DNA of 7,625 nt from Gemmatimonadota bacterium. GTDB lineage: Bacteria; Gemmatimonadota; Gemmatimonadetes; Gemmatimonadales; Gemmatimonadaceae. The DNA lies in NCBI GenBank assembly GCA_029884515.1, contig JAOUHR010000079.1:1-7625 (forward strand), given 5' to 3'. The position numbers and the translations under genes are program-made. Each line of letters opens with the position of its first letter. Position 1 is the first letter of the stretch. Shown one piece after another: positions 1 to 6,043 of the stretch. The notes under the pieces are model-generated. The model worked only from the letters and a program-made list of their open reading frames with translations. It had not been told where the DNA came from and did no database searches.

Positions 1-25
1 GCCGGGACTGCATGCGCGTGGACAT
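1..25 (-). CDS. 5' end of a gene cut by the left edge
   Basis: An ATG on the minus strand (bases 25-23) opens a frame reading MSTRMQSR before the window ends. It lies 18 nt after the stop codon of the DUF11-like gene, and a GGAG Shine-Dalgarno sequence sits six bases before the ATG. The tight spacing suggests that it is the next gene of the same operon. Only eight codons are visible, so no function can be proposed, and the call rests on the ribosome binding site and spacing alone. Confidence 0.45.
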
Positions 26-43
26 CGTGGGCTCCGTGCTCGG

Positions 44-562
44 TTACTGGGGAACCGCAGCGCCAGTCGCCGCGGGGAGTTGCGCGTCGAACTCAGCGGT
101 GACCTGCGCGTTCGACCGGATCCATCCACGCACGCTCCAGCGCACGTTGGTGTAGGAACCGGGCGGCGCGGGGCGCCGCTCCTTCCTGCCATCGATCACG
201 ACCTCGACCTCGGGCCGTTCGCTGTACGTCCGCCCGCTGTCGATCGAGAACTCGACGAGGACGTTCGGGCGGTTCGCACGCGCGGACCCGGCCACGTACC
301 GCAGACCCGCAGGCACCGGATCCGTGAACTGCACGTTCTGCACGGAGTCGGGCCGGAGGTTCGTGAACGTGAGGCGATAGCGAACCGTGTCGCCGGGCTG
401 GACCGCGTTCGCGCTCGAGCGACGCGATGGGGACTTCGCCGCGGTCACGTTCTCCGCGGTCGCGACGAGCTCGCGCTGGGGTCCCGCCTGCTGGCCATCC
501 GCGACGCGCGCGGCACTGACGATCACCACCGCGGCTGCCAGCAGCAGGCTGATTCTCCTCAT
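44..562 (-). CDS. Small secreted protein with a DUF11-like domain
   Basis: This 172-aa protein begins with a signal peptide (basic MRR, then a hydrophobic stretch at about 5-19, with likely cleavage near the Ala-Asp-Gly-Gln-Gln junction at 21-25). The mature part carries a DUF11-like beta-sandwich. Residues about 54-95 hold the typical pattern: VQPGDTVRYRLTFTN, then a V-Q-N-V-Q-F-T-D-P-V-P-A-G-L segment and Y-V-A-G-S. A second half at about 100-162 includes FSIDSGRTYSE and ends in V-T-A-E-F-D-A-Q-L. DUF11 domains usually occur in surface or cell-wall proteins, often as tandem repeats; here there is one copy and no anchor, so it is probably periplasmic or surface-associated. A frame extension to base 628 is possible, but the ATG at 562 has GGAG at a good distance and starts exactly at the signal peptide. 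The family call is from recognised pattern; the role is unknown. Confidence 0.82.
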   Translation of the reverse strand: MRRISLLLAAAVVIVSAARVADGQQAGPQRELVATAENVTAAKSPSRRSSANAVQPGDTVRYRLTFTNLRPDSVQNVQFTDPVPAGLRYVAGSARANRPNVLVEFSIDSGRTYSERPEVEVVIDGRKERRPAPPGSYTNVRWSVRGWIRSNAQVTAEFDAQLPAATGAAVPQ

Positions 563-614
563 GACTCGCTCCAGCTGACTAGAAGGTGTTCGGCGTTCAG
601 GTTCGCTACGCCGC

Positions 615-642
615 AGTATGCGCACCATTCTTCACATGTCGA
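615..642 (-). promoter_or_regulatory. Candidate sigma70-type promoter for the DUF11-like gene
   Basis: Read on the minus strand, TCGACA (bases 642-637, five of six matches to TTGACA) is followed after 16 bp by CATACT (bases 620-615, four of six matches to TATAAT). Transcription would start near base 608, giving a leader of about 45 nt before the ATG at 562. This is a consensus match by eye. Promoter consensus in this phylum is not something I can verify here. Confidence 0.33.
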
Positions 643-852
643 GGTGTGCACGCACAACGTGATACGACCAGGAGAGAGTCTCCCTCTGGCCCCTCACGAC
701 GACTCATCACCGGAATGCGGGACTCCGACCGACGTCGATGGTCAACCGGTGGTGGACGAGGCGATCCGAGACATCGTCACCAAACTGGGCACCGTGGGTT
801 CGCGCGACATCGTTCATTCCCTTCGGGCGGCATCGAGCCCATCATTCACCCG
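643..852. other. Intergenic stretch without a convincing gene
   Basis: Together with the promoter to its left this forms the roughly 290-bp divergent region between the DUF11-like gene and the small membrane protein gene. Open frames cross it, but none has a start with a ribosome binding site. Bases about 731-830 read, in one plus frame, as a plausible helical peptide (VVDEAIRDIVTKLG and onward), which could be a coding remnant or chance. I saw no tRNA, strong terminator or repeat here. Confidence 0.4.
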
Positions 853-1086
853 ATGGATGTCATCCTCTTCGCGGCGCTCGCCGCCGTGGGTGCCGTGGAG
901 TTCGTGCGGCTTGGCCGGGGCCTGCGGCACACCCGGCGCCTGCTCGAGAGCGAAGGCGGCATCGCGGGCGAGGACCGAAGGCGGCTCGAGGGGGCGGTGG
1001 CAGCGCTCGGCCGGAGGCGGCTCCTGGCCCTTGGCTTCGTGGTCCTGCCCGCCCTCTATTTCCTGTGGACGCGGCTCCGCGCCTAG
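853..1086 (+). CDS. Small membrane hairpin protein, function unknown
   Basis: This 77-aa protein has two hydrophobic segments (about 3-19 and 55-72) flanking a charged amphipathic loop rich in Arg and Glu (about 20-54, containing LRHTRRLLESE and EDRRRLEGAV). That predicts two membrane helices with a cytoplasmic helical linker. The open frame continues upstream to about 586, but the upstream part reads as Arg/Ser-rich non-coding sequence, and the ATG at 853 places the first membrane segment right at the N-terminus. The ribosome binding site is weak. The next gene starts 57 bp downstream on the same strand. I do not recognise a named family; hydrophobic pattern and codon bias support a real gene. 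Confidence 0.6.
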   Translation: MDVILFAALAAVGAVEFVRLGRGLRHTRRLLESEGGIAGEDRRRLEGAVAALGRRRLLALGFVVLPALYFLWTRLRA

Positions 1087-1143
1087 CGGCGGCCGCGGGC
1101 GGGCGGGATGTCACGATCCAACACTGACGGACGGGAGGGACCC

Positions 1144-1308
1144 ATGGCGAAGAAGCACCGCACCGCAGTCCCCGACTTCTCGGGACACAAGCCACAGAAG
1201 AAGGTCCCCGGCGGCGACGCGCTGAAGGCCGCGCCTCCGCCGCCGGTCGCGCCGCCGCGGGTCAAGCCGCAGGCGACGTCGGCCAAGTCGGGGCGGCGGG
1301 GCGGCTGA
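1144..1308 (+). CDS. Small basic, proline- and lysine-rich protein
   Basis: This 54-aa protein starts at an ATG preceded by a good GGGAGG ribosome binding site (1133-1138, five bases away). It is very basic and low in hydrophobic residues: MAKKHRTAVPDFSGHKPQKK at the N-terminus, a PPPPVAPP stretch in the middle and a SGRRGG tail. It is predicted to be disordered and cytoplasmic, possibly binding nucleic acid or ribosomes by charge alone. That last point is inference; no family is recognised. The stop codon overlaps a GAGGAGAG sequence that could serve a downstream start at 1320. Confidence 0.6.
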   Translation: MAKKHRTAVPDFSGHKPQKKVPGGDALKAAPPPPVAPPRVKPQATSAKSGRRGG

Positions 1309-1319
1309 GGAGAGTACCG

Positions 1320-1547
1320 GTGCTGCGTGCGTTCCCGTTGAGTCCGCACACGGCCGGTGGGGCATGCAGGCGCGCCCGTCCGGGCGCCACCCGCAGCACG
1401 GATCTGCGCGATCTCCTTGCCCGCGAGGGATTCACGGTGATCATTGACCTCGGCGCGCGGACGACGAACCGGCGGCCGGTCGACACCCGCGCTGGCCGGC
1501 CTCGCATCCGCGGCGGTGGACACGTGCCGATCGCACCCGACTCCTGA
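1320..1547 (+). CDS. Possible 75-aa ORF, function unknown
   Basis: A GTG start at 1320 follows GAGGAGAG (1307-1314) by five bases, and that Shine-Dalgarno sequence overlaps the stop of the preceding gene, as in translationally coupled pairs. The product is Arg-rich. Its one protein-like stretch is STDLRDLLAREGFTVIIDLG at about 31-50, which could form a helix and strand. The rest (RRARPGATR, TTNRRPVDTRAGRPRIRGGG) resembles translated non-coding GC-rich DNA. Third codon positions are about 80% G or C by my count, lower than expected for a strong gene here. It ends 19 bp before the next start, which fits an operon. The alternative is a leader region with a fortuitous frame. Confidence 0.35.
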   Translation: MLRAFPLSPHTAGGACRRARPGATRSTDLRDLLAREGFTVIIDLGARTTNRRPVDTRAGRPRIRGGGHVPIAPDS

Positions 1548-1566
1548 CTCCCTCCCGAGGTCTCGC

Positions 1567-2367
1567 GTGAGACGAGCACACGATGGATCCCAGACGCGGT
1601 TGCCGCTCGTGGTGGTGCTCGTGGTGGTGCTCGCGGCCGCGCCAGCTGGTGCGCTGGCGTGCGGACCCGCGGAGACGCCCGCACCGGCGGACACCGCGTC
1701 CGTGACCGGGTCTCCCGCAGGTTCGCCGCCGGACTCGGTCGCGCTCGCCGCGCCAACGGGCGCGCCGGCGCCAGCGCCCGCGATCATCTCCCATGGCAAG
1801 GCGTACCCGGTCGATGAGGCCCTGCGCGACCCGGGCTTCGTCGCCTTCCGCGACAGCCTCCTGCGGGTCGTCGCGCGGCGGGACACCACGGCGCTCTTCG
1901 CCGTGCTGGCGCCCGGGATCAAGAGCTCGTTCGGCGAGAACGACGACCTCGACGGCTTCCGCCGGGTGTGGCGCCCCGAGGCGCCCGACACCGAGCTCTG
2001 GCGCGAGCTCGACGACGTGCTGCGGCATGGCGGCCGGTTCGCCGGCCCCGATGCGTTCTACGCGCCCTGGACCTTCAACGCGCTCCCCGACTCACTCGAC
2101 GCGTTCGAGTTCTTGATCGTCCGCGACTCGAACGTGGTGGTGCGCGCGCGTCCCGATGCGGCGAGCGCGGCGCTCGCGGTGCTCTCGTATGACATCGTGC
2201 GCGCCGGTCCGTACACGGGCGACCCCGACTGGAGGATGGTCGCCCTCGCGAACGGCGACACGGCGTTCGTCGCCGCGCGATCGATCCGGAGCCCGGTGGA
2301 CCACCGCGCGGGCTTCGAGCGCCGCGACGGGCGCTGGCTGCTCGTCTTCTTCCTCGCCGGCGACTAG
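1567..2367 (+). CDS. Exported protein, possible lipoprotein, with SH3-like C-terminal domain
   Basis: This 266-aa product has an N-terminal basic region, a very hydrophobic segment at 12-31 and Cys32 in the context AGALAC. That resembles a lipobox, but the -3 residue is Ala rather than Leu, so lipid attachment is only likely. Residues about 33-72 are a Pro/Ala/Thr-rich linker. Residues about 82-178 form a helical domain (VDEALRDPGFVAFRDSLLR, then DDLDGFRRVW and WRELDDVLRHGG). Residues about 183-243 fit a bacterial SH3-like fold (FLIVRDSNVVVRARPDAAS, then DWRMVAL and DTAFVAARSIRSP), and the C-terminus is RDGRWLLVFFLAGD. SH3-like domains often bind peptidoglycan or peptides, so a periplasmic envelope role is inferred. 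The frame is open further upstream, but the GTG at 1567 has GAGG (1557-1560) six bases before it and begins at the signal sequence. Confidence 0.78.
   Translation: MRRAHDGSQTRLPLVVVLVVVLAAAPAGALACGPAETPAPADTASVTGSPAGSPPDSVALAAPTGAPAPAPAIISHGKAYPVDEALRDPGFVAFRDSLLRVVARRDTTALFAVLAPGIKSSFGENDDLDGFRRVWRPEAPDTELWRELDDVLRHGGRFAGPDAFYAPWTFNALPDSLDAFEFLIVRDSNVVVRARPDAASAALAVLSYDIVRAGPYTGDPDWRMVALANGDTAFVAARSIRSPVDHRAGFERRDGRWLLVFFLAGD
1606..1633 (+). repeat. 12-bp tandem repeat inside a signal sequence
   Basis: The unit CTCGTGGTGGTG occurs twice in direct succession (1606-1617 and 1618-1629), followed by a partial CTCG. It is in frame and encodes Leu-Val-Val-Val twice within the hydrophobic core of the export signal. 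Such a repeat could expand or contract by slippage without a frameshift, changing only the length of the hydrophobic core. Confidence 0.8.
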
Positions 2368-2409
2368 CACCGGGACGTTGACCATCCTCCCTCGACACTG
2401 GAGCGCCAA

Positions 2410-2844
2410 GTGAATCGCCGTGCCCTGGTGGTGACCGGGATCGTCGCGATCGCCGGCGGCGTGGCGGGAGCCGCCGGTGGCGGCCTCATCATGGCCGCGA
2501 TCGACATCGCGACCGGCTCCCCGTTCAAGCTCGACGCGAACACGATCTCGTTCTACGCCTTCGCGAAGGGCATCGGGTTCGCGCACGGCTTCGTGCTCGG
2601 CCCGGTGCTCGCCTGGACCTTCCTGCGCGACGCGCCGCTCTGGCGCGCGGTGGGCGAGACCGCGCTCGCCGCGTCGATCGCCGGCGGGGTGGCGATCCTC
2701 GCAGGCCTGAGCATCTTCGCAGCGAGCGGGGCGGCGATCGTCGCGTCGGGGCTCGCGGCGCTGCGGCTGCGGCGCGCGATGCGAGCGCTGCGCGCGGGGG
2801 CGCCGGCGGCGACACCGTTGCCGCCCCTGGAGGACGAACGCTGA
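2410..2844 (+). CDS. Small integral membrane protein, function unknown
   Basis: This 144-aa protein starts at a GTG with GGAG (2400-2403) six bases upstream. The first membrane segment, about 6-31, is glycine-rich (GGVAGAAGGG). A polar stretch with DIATGSPFKLDANTISFYAF follows, then hydrophobic segments at about 54-72, 83-103 and 104-120. The C-terminus is basic (RLRRAMRALRAG) and ends in a short Pro-rich acidic tail (PLPPLEDER), probably cytoplasmic. Four membrane helices are predicted. No transporter or enzyme motif is visible. It lies 42 bp after the SH3-like gene and 17 bp before the next gene, so co-transcription is likely. Confidence 0.75.
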   Translation: MNRRALVVTGIVAIAGGVAGAAGGGLIMAAIDIATGSPFKLDANTISFYAFAKGIGFAHGFVLGPVLAWTFLRDAPLWRAVGETALAASIAGGVAILAGLSIFAASGAAIVASGLAALRLRRAMRALRAGAPAATPLPPLEDER

Positions 2845-2861
2845 CCACAGGAGGACCACCG

Positions 2862-3155
2862 ATGAGAATCCCGATCCGCATGTTGCAGGCGCTCGTCGCA
2901 CTCGCCAGCACGCCGGCTGTCGCGCTCGCCGACACGCAGGACGCCGCGTCGACCGGCGGCGTGTCGGCGGTCTGGATCTTCGCGAACCTCTCGTACACGG
3001 CGATGCGGGCGCAGGGCAGCGCCAGCGCCGGCTGGCGCATCATCGCCTTCATCTTCGGGTTCCCCGGCACGCTCCTCACCTACCTCCTCGTGGACGAGGG
3101 GAGCGAGAAGGCGTACGGGATCGAGATGCCGAGGAAGCCGGCGTCCTCGGCCTAG
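2862..3155 (+). CDS. Small exported or membrane protein, function unknown
   Basis: The ATG follows a perfect AGGAGG (2849-2854) by seven bases, the strongest ribosome binding site in the window. The 97-aa product begins with a signal-peptide-like segment (about 4-23) ending in VALA before Asp24, a good signal peptidase I site. The remainder has a hydrophobic stretch at about 34-48 (VSAVWIFANLSYTAM) and a clearer membrane segment at about 58-76 (WRIIAFIFGFPGTLLTYLL), then a charged tail (VDEGSEKAYGIEMPRK). It could be a processed small membrane protein or keep two to three helices. I recognise no family. The strong ribosome binding site implies high translation relative to its neighbours, which is inference. 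Confidence 0.75.
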   Translation: MRIPIRMLQALVALASTPAVALADTQDAASTGGVSAVWIFANLSYTAMRAQGSASAGWRIIAFIFGFPGTLLTYLLVDEGSEKAYGIEMPRKPASSA

Positions 3156-3199
3156 GACCCTCCCCCCTCCACGCCCACCCACACCCGGAGTGCCAGCAG

Positions 3200-3619
3200 A
3201 TGGACAACGCCCCGAAGTGGTTCGTCCCCGTCGCCGTCGTCGCGCTGCTCTGGAACCTGGTCGGCTGCCTCGCCTACCTGAGCGACGTGATGCTCACGCC
3301 GGACGACATCGCGAAGGTGACCGAGGCGCAGCAGGCGATGCACGCGGCGCGTCCCGCCTGGTCGGTGGGGGCCACCGCCGTCGCGGTCTGGTTCGGCGCT
3401 GCGGGGTCGCTCGCGCTGATCCTCAAGAAGCGCTGGGCGGTGCCGGTGCTCGCGCTCTCACTCGTCGGCGTGATCGTGCAGGACATCTCGATCTTCCTGA
3501 TGAGCGGCACCGCGCAGGTGGAGACCGTCGCCGTCGTCATGCAGGGCGTCGTGCTCCTGATCTCGATCGCGCTGGTGCTCCTCGCGCGGCGGGCCGCCGC
3601 GCAGGGCTGGATCGCCTAG
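3200..3619 (+). CDS. Conserved four-helix membrane protein
   Basis: This 139-aa protein has four predicted membrane helices at about 8-30, 53-75, 80-101 and 108-129. Recognisable landmarks are LLWNLVGCLAYLSDV in helix 1, a soluble loop with TPDDIAKVTEAQQAMHAARPAW (32-54), KKRWAVPVLALSLVGVIVQD across helix 3 and a basic end (ARRAAAQGW). I recall similar proteins in many bacteria annotated as hypothetical or, loosely, as 'sugar transporter'. Four helices in 139 residues do not by themselves support a transport function. The start is set by GGAG at 3187-3190, nine bases before the ATG. It is probably the last gene of the run beginning near 1144, and its stop lies 9 bp from the stop of the convergent peptidase gene. 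Confidence 0.8.
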   Translation: MDNAPKWFVPVAVVALLWNLVGCLAYLSDVMLTPDDIAKVTEAQQAMHAARPAWSVGATAVAVWFGAAGSLALILKKRWAVPVLALSLVGVIVQDISIFLMSGTAQVETVAVVMQGVVLLISIALVLLARRAAAQGWIA

Positions 3620-3645
3620 CGCCCGCGGTCAGGGCACCACGGGCG
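3620..3645. terminator. Hairpin between convergent genes, possible bidirectional terminator
   Basis: CGCCCG (3620-3625) pairs with CGGGCG (3640-3645). After one C-A mismatch, GGT (3627-3629) pairs with ACC (3636-3638), leaving a six-base loop. The hairpin sits at the 9-bp junction of two convergent genes and extends into the last codons of the peptidase gene. No T-tract follows on either strand, so it is not a canonical intrinsic terminator. It may act as a weak or factor-assisted stop for both directions. Confidence 0.4.
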
Positions 3646-5635
3646 GCGCACCCCAGACGTTGTTCGTGCGGTCGAGGTCGAGCAGCCGGTGGTCGGGGTC
3701 GAGTTCGATCCGCACCGGCTGCTTGCCCGTGAACTGGTACTGCCGCACGTAGGTCGTCGTGTTGGGGCTCCAGACCTCGGCGGGATAGGCGAAGTCCTGC
3801 CGCGTGCCGTCGGAGAAGGTCATCCGCACGCGGAGCGGCAGCACGCCGCGCGCGCGGTTGGCGTAGCGCACGATGACGTCGGTGGTGTCGCCGTGCTGCC
3901 GGCTCAGCGTGGTGTCGATCGCCTGGTCGAAGTGCGGGTTCTCGAGGAACCACTCGCGCCAGAACCAGTCGAGCCGGCGCCCGCCCGCATCCTCCATCGT
4001 CCGGTAGAAGTCCTCCGGCGCGGGATGCTTGAACGCCCAGCGGCGCGTGTACTCGCGGAAGGCGTCGTCGAACGCGGCCGGGCCGAGGATCTCCTCGCGC
4101 AGCAGGGCGAGGCCGACCGCCGTCTTCACGTAGGCGTTCTCGCCCAGGTAGCGCGGGTTGATGCGGTCCGGGTTGATCTCGAGCGGCCCGTCGATCCCCG
4201 CCTGCATGAACCGCCCGACGGTGGAGTCGCGGTCGAAGCGGACGCGCGCGGCATAGTCGCCCTTCTCCGGATAGCGACGCGCCTCGGAGAAGTAGTTGAT
4301 GAAGGTGTTGAACCCCTCGTCCTGCCACATGTGCATCCGCTCGTTGGAGCCGACGATCATCGGGTACCACATGTGCCCGATCTCGTGCGTGACGACGTTG
4401 TAGAGGTCGTACTTGTCCTCGCTCTTCGTCTCCATCGCGACCATCGGGTACTCCATGCCGCTGATCGGCCCCTCCACCGCGGAGATCTGCGGCCACGGGT
4501 ACGGGAACCACCGCTCGGAGTACTCCATGATCGACATGCGCGACATGTCCGCCGCCTCCTTCCACGTCTCGGTCGCGCTGGGGCGGTAGTAGGCGAAGGC
4601 CATGTGGCCGTTCCAGCTCGAGGCGTCCCACAGGTAGTCGGGCGACGCGGCCCAGACGGCGTCCCGGACATTCGCGGCCGCGAAGCGCCAGGTGCGCGTG
4701 CCCGTCTTCGTGGGACGCGCCGCCCCGCTCGCGAGCTCCGCGGCGGTGATGATGTGGACCGTGGTGTCGGACCGGGCGGCCGCCGCCAGCCGGGCCACCT
4801 GCGCAGGCGTCAGCACCTCGCGCGGGTTCCTGAGTTCCCCGGTCGCGGCGACGATGTAGCCCGCGGGGACCGTGATGGCGAGCTGGAAGTCACCGTAGTC
4901 GAGGTAGAACTCGCCCTGCCCGAGGTAGGGCTCGGTGTTCCAGCCGCGAAGGTCGTCGTAGACGGCCACGCGCGGATACCATTGCGCGATCTCATAGAGC
5001 GCCCCATCGCGCCCCATGCGGTCGGCGCCGTGCTCCGGCACCTCGAAGTTCCATGCGATCGCGAGCGTCGCCACGGCGCCCGGCGCGAGTGGCGCGGCAA
5101 GGTCCACCTTCATCATGGTCCCCTCGGTGCGCGACGCGAGCTTCGTCCGTACCGGCGCGGTGGCGGTGCCCATCACCTGCTCGAGCCGCTCGATGTTGTC
5201 GCCGCCGGGGAAGTCCCGGCCGCCGAAGCGCGCGGTGGGCGGGAAGACGTACGAGTTGAGCGAGCCGGGCCGGAAGGCGTTCTGCTCCACCTGCAGCCAG
5301 ACGAAGCGCAGCGTGTCGGGCGAATGGTTGGTGTACGTGAGGGTCAGTTCGCCGTGGAGCGTCCTGGCGCCGGTGTCCAGCGTGGCCCTGATGTCGTAGT
5401 CGGCCCGCTGCTGCCAGTACCGCGCGCCGGGCGCGCCGGAGCCGGCGCGATGGATGTTGCCGACGCGCCCGGGGAGCGGCGCGAACATCGACGTGTCGCC
5501 GACGCCCCTGGAGTCGAACGTCGGGCGTGGGGTCGCCGGACGTTGCTGGGCGCCGAGCGGTGCGGCCTGGACGGCGAGCGAACCGAGCAGGATCGCCGCG
5601 AGGGTGGTCGTGGCGAGACGCGGGATCGAGGTCAT
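3629..5635 (-). CDS. Secreted M1-family zinc metallopeptidase (aminopeptidase-like)
   Basis: This 668-aa protein has a signal peptide (hydrophobic at about 7-23, ending near APLGAQQ at 25-31), so it acts outside the cytoplasm. Family M1 peptidases remove N-terminal residues from peptides. The N-terminal beta domain spans about 75-320 and the catalytic domain about 330-565. GMEYP at 393-397 corresponds to the GxMEN substrate-binding motif. H417-E418-I-G-H421 is the HExxH zinc motif, and E440 follows H421 by exactly the expected 18 intervening residues as third zinc ligand. Y502 in ENAYVKTAVG is the probable transition-state tyrosine. The C-terminal part (about 570-660) is a beta-rich domain with no large ARM-type helical domain. 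The frame extends upstream, but the ATG at 5635 begins the signal peptide; no clear Shine-Dalgarno sequence precedes it. It is transcribed alone, and peptide scavenging is the likely role (inference). Confidence 0.95.
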   Translation of the reverse strand: MTSIPRLATTTLAAILLGSLAVQAAPLGAQQRPATPRPTFDSRGVGDTSMFAPLPGRVGNIHRAGSGAPGARYWQQRADYDIRATLDTGARTLHGELTLTYTNHSPDTLRFVWLQVEQNAFRPGSLNSYVFPPTARFGGRDFPGGDNIERLEQVMGTATAPVRTKLASRTEGTMMKVDLAAPLAPGAVATLAIAWNFEVPEHGADRMGRDGALYEIAQWYPRVAVYDDLRGWNTEPYLGQGEFYLDYGDFQLAITVPAGYIVAATGELRNPREVLTPAQVARLAAAARSDTTVHIITAAELASGAARPTKTGTRTWRFAAANVRDAVWAASPDYLWDASSWNGHMAFAYYRPSATETWKEAADMSRMSIMEYSERWFPYPWPQISAVEGPISGMEYPMVAMETKSEDKYDLYNVVTHEIGHMWYPMIVGSNERMHMWQDEGFNTFINYFSEARRYPEKGDYAARVRFDRDSTVGRFMQAGIDGPLEINPDRINPRYLGENAYVKTAVGLALLREEILGPAAFDDAFREYTRRWAFKHPAPEDFYRTMEDAGGRRLDWFWREWFLENPHFDQAIDTTLSRQHGDTTDVIVRYANRARGVLPLRVRMTFSDGTRQDFAYPAEVWSPNTTTYVRQYQFTGKQPVRIELDPDHRLLDLDRTNNVWGAPPVVP

Positions 5636-5679
5636 CGGTCGGGAGGGTCCGTGATGGTGGAATCGGAACGCGCTCCTGA

Positions 5680-5685
5680 TAGATA
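5680..5685 (-). promoter_or_regulatory. Candidate -10 element for the M1 peptidase gene
   Basis: On the minus strand, TATCTA (bases 5685-5680, TATAAT-like with four of six matches) lies 44 bp before the ATG at 5635. No good -35 hexamer is found 16-18 bp upstream; that position is instead occupied by the palindrome at 5696-5711. This fits an activator-dependent promoter or a different sigma factor, but the evidence is weak. Confidence 0.28.
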
Positions 5686-5695
5686 CACTCGCGCC

Positions 5696-5711
5696 TGACA
5701 TCCGGGTGTCA
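5696..5711. promoter_or_regulatory. 16-bp near-palindrome, candidate regulator binding site
   Basis: TGACATCCGGGTGTCA reads the same on both strands except for one mismatched pair (positions 6 and 11), so its half-sites are TGACA and TGTCA around CCGG. It lies between the divergently transcribed M1 peptidase gene (start 5635) and the small membrane protein gene (start about 5783). Its size and symmetry fit a dimeric helix-turn-helix regulator. It could control either or both genes; the regulator is unknown. Confidence 0.45.
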
Positions 5712-5782
5712 TCTGATGCTTGCCATCGGCCCCGCCCGGCAGCGAGGTTCAACCGCATGGCGCCACCCGCTCCCGACCGTCC

Positions 5783-6043
5783 GTGATCCTGCTGCTCGGC
5801 CCATGCATGTTCATGGCGCCGCTCGTGTTGGTGCTGGTCCCGGTCGCGATCGTGCTCTGGCCGCCGACGATGGTCTTGCTGGGAGTGACCTACCTGCTCC
5901 TCTGGCCGTTCGCCGCGTTGGCGAGGCGGAGTGGCGCCGCCGGACTGCCCACGGTGCACGAGACGATCGGCCGCTGGTTCAGGACGCTGCTGACGCCGTG
6001 GACCCACTTTGACGAGCCCGAGGACGAGGAGGATCCGACATGA
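5783..6043 (+). CDS. Small membrane protein with acidic C-terminal tail
   Basis: The frame encodes two strongly hydrophobic segments (about 2-24 and 29-46 if translation begins at the GTG at 5783), then a basic turn (ARRSG), an amphipathic stretch with VHETIGRWFRTLLTPWTHF (58-76) and a very acidic tail (DEPEDEEDPT). The length is 86 aa from this GTG. No start has a convincing Shine-Dalgarno sequence: a TTG at 5720 would give 107 aa, and an ATG at 5807 would give 78 aa. I chose 5783 because it sits at the beginning of the hydrophobic region. The stop overlaps the next start as ATGA, so the two genes are translationally coupled. No family is recognised. Confidence 0.6.
   Translation: MILLLGPCMFMAPLVLVLVPVAIVLWPPTMVLLGVTYLLLWPFAALARRSGAAGLPTVHETIGRWFRTLLTPWTHFDEPEDEEDPT

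Noticed and set aside
670..695. Imperfect inverted repeat around AGGAGAGAGTCTCCCTCT
   Set aside because: Only four outer pairs and scattered inner pairs match, so the structure would be weak. The AGGAGAG is also not followed by a start codon at a usable distance.
1087..1107. G-rich stretch GCGGGCGGGCGGG resembling a G-quadruplex motif
   Set aside because: Only three GGG runs are present, short of the four needed for a standard intramolecular quadruplex, and such runs are common at this base composition.
80..1225. A 381-codon plus-strand frame covering the DUF11-like gene, the intergenic region and the 77-aa gene
   Set aside because: It crosses two real genes in the wrong frame and has Arg/Ser/Pro-rich sequence. 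Only the segment near 731-830 looks protein-like, and that is reported separately as a weak finding.
1083..1991. A 302-codon minus-strand frame
   Set aside because: It lies antisense to the 54-aa gene and the SH3-like gene and consists of Arg/Ala/Gly/Ser-rich sequence with no recognisable domain or ribosome binding site.
3689..5698. A 669-codon open frame on the plus strand, opposite the M1 peptidase gene
   Set aside because: It is antisense to a gene with a complete catalytic motif set. Its product is an Arg/Val/Gly/His-rich composition without domains, as expected when high-GC codons are read in the opposite strand.
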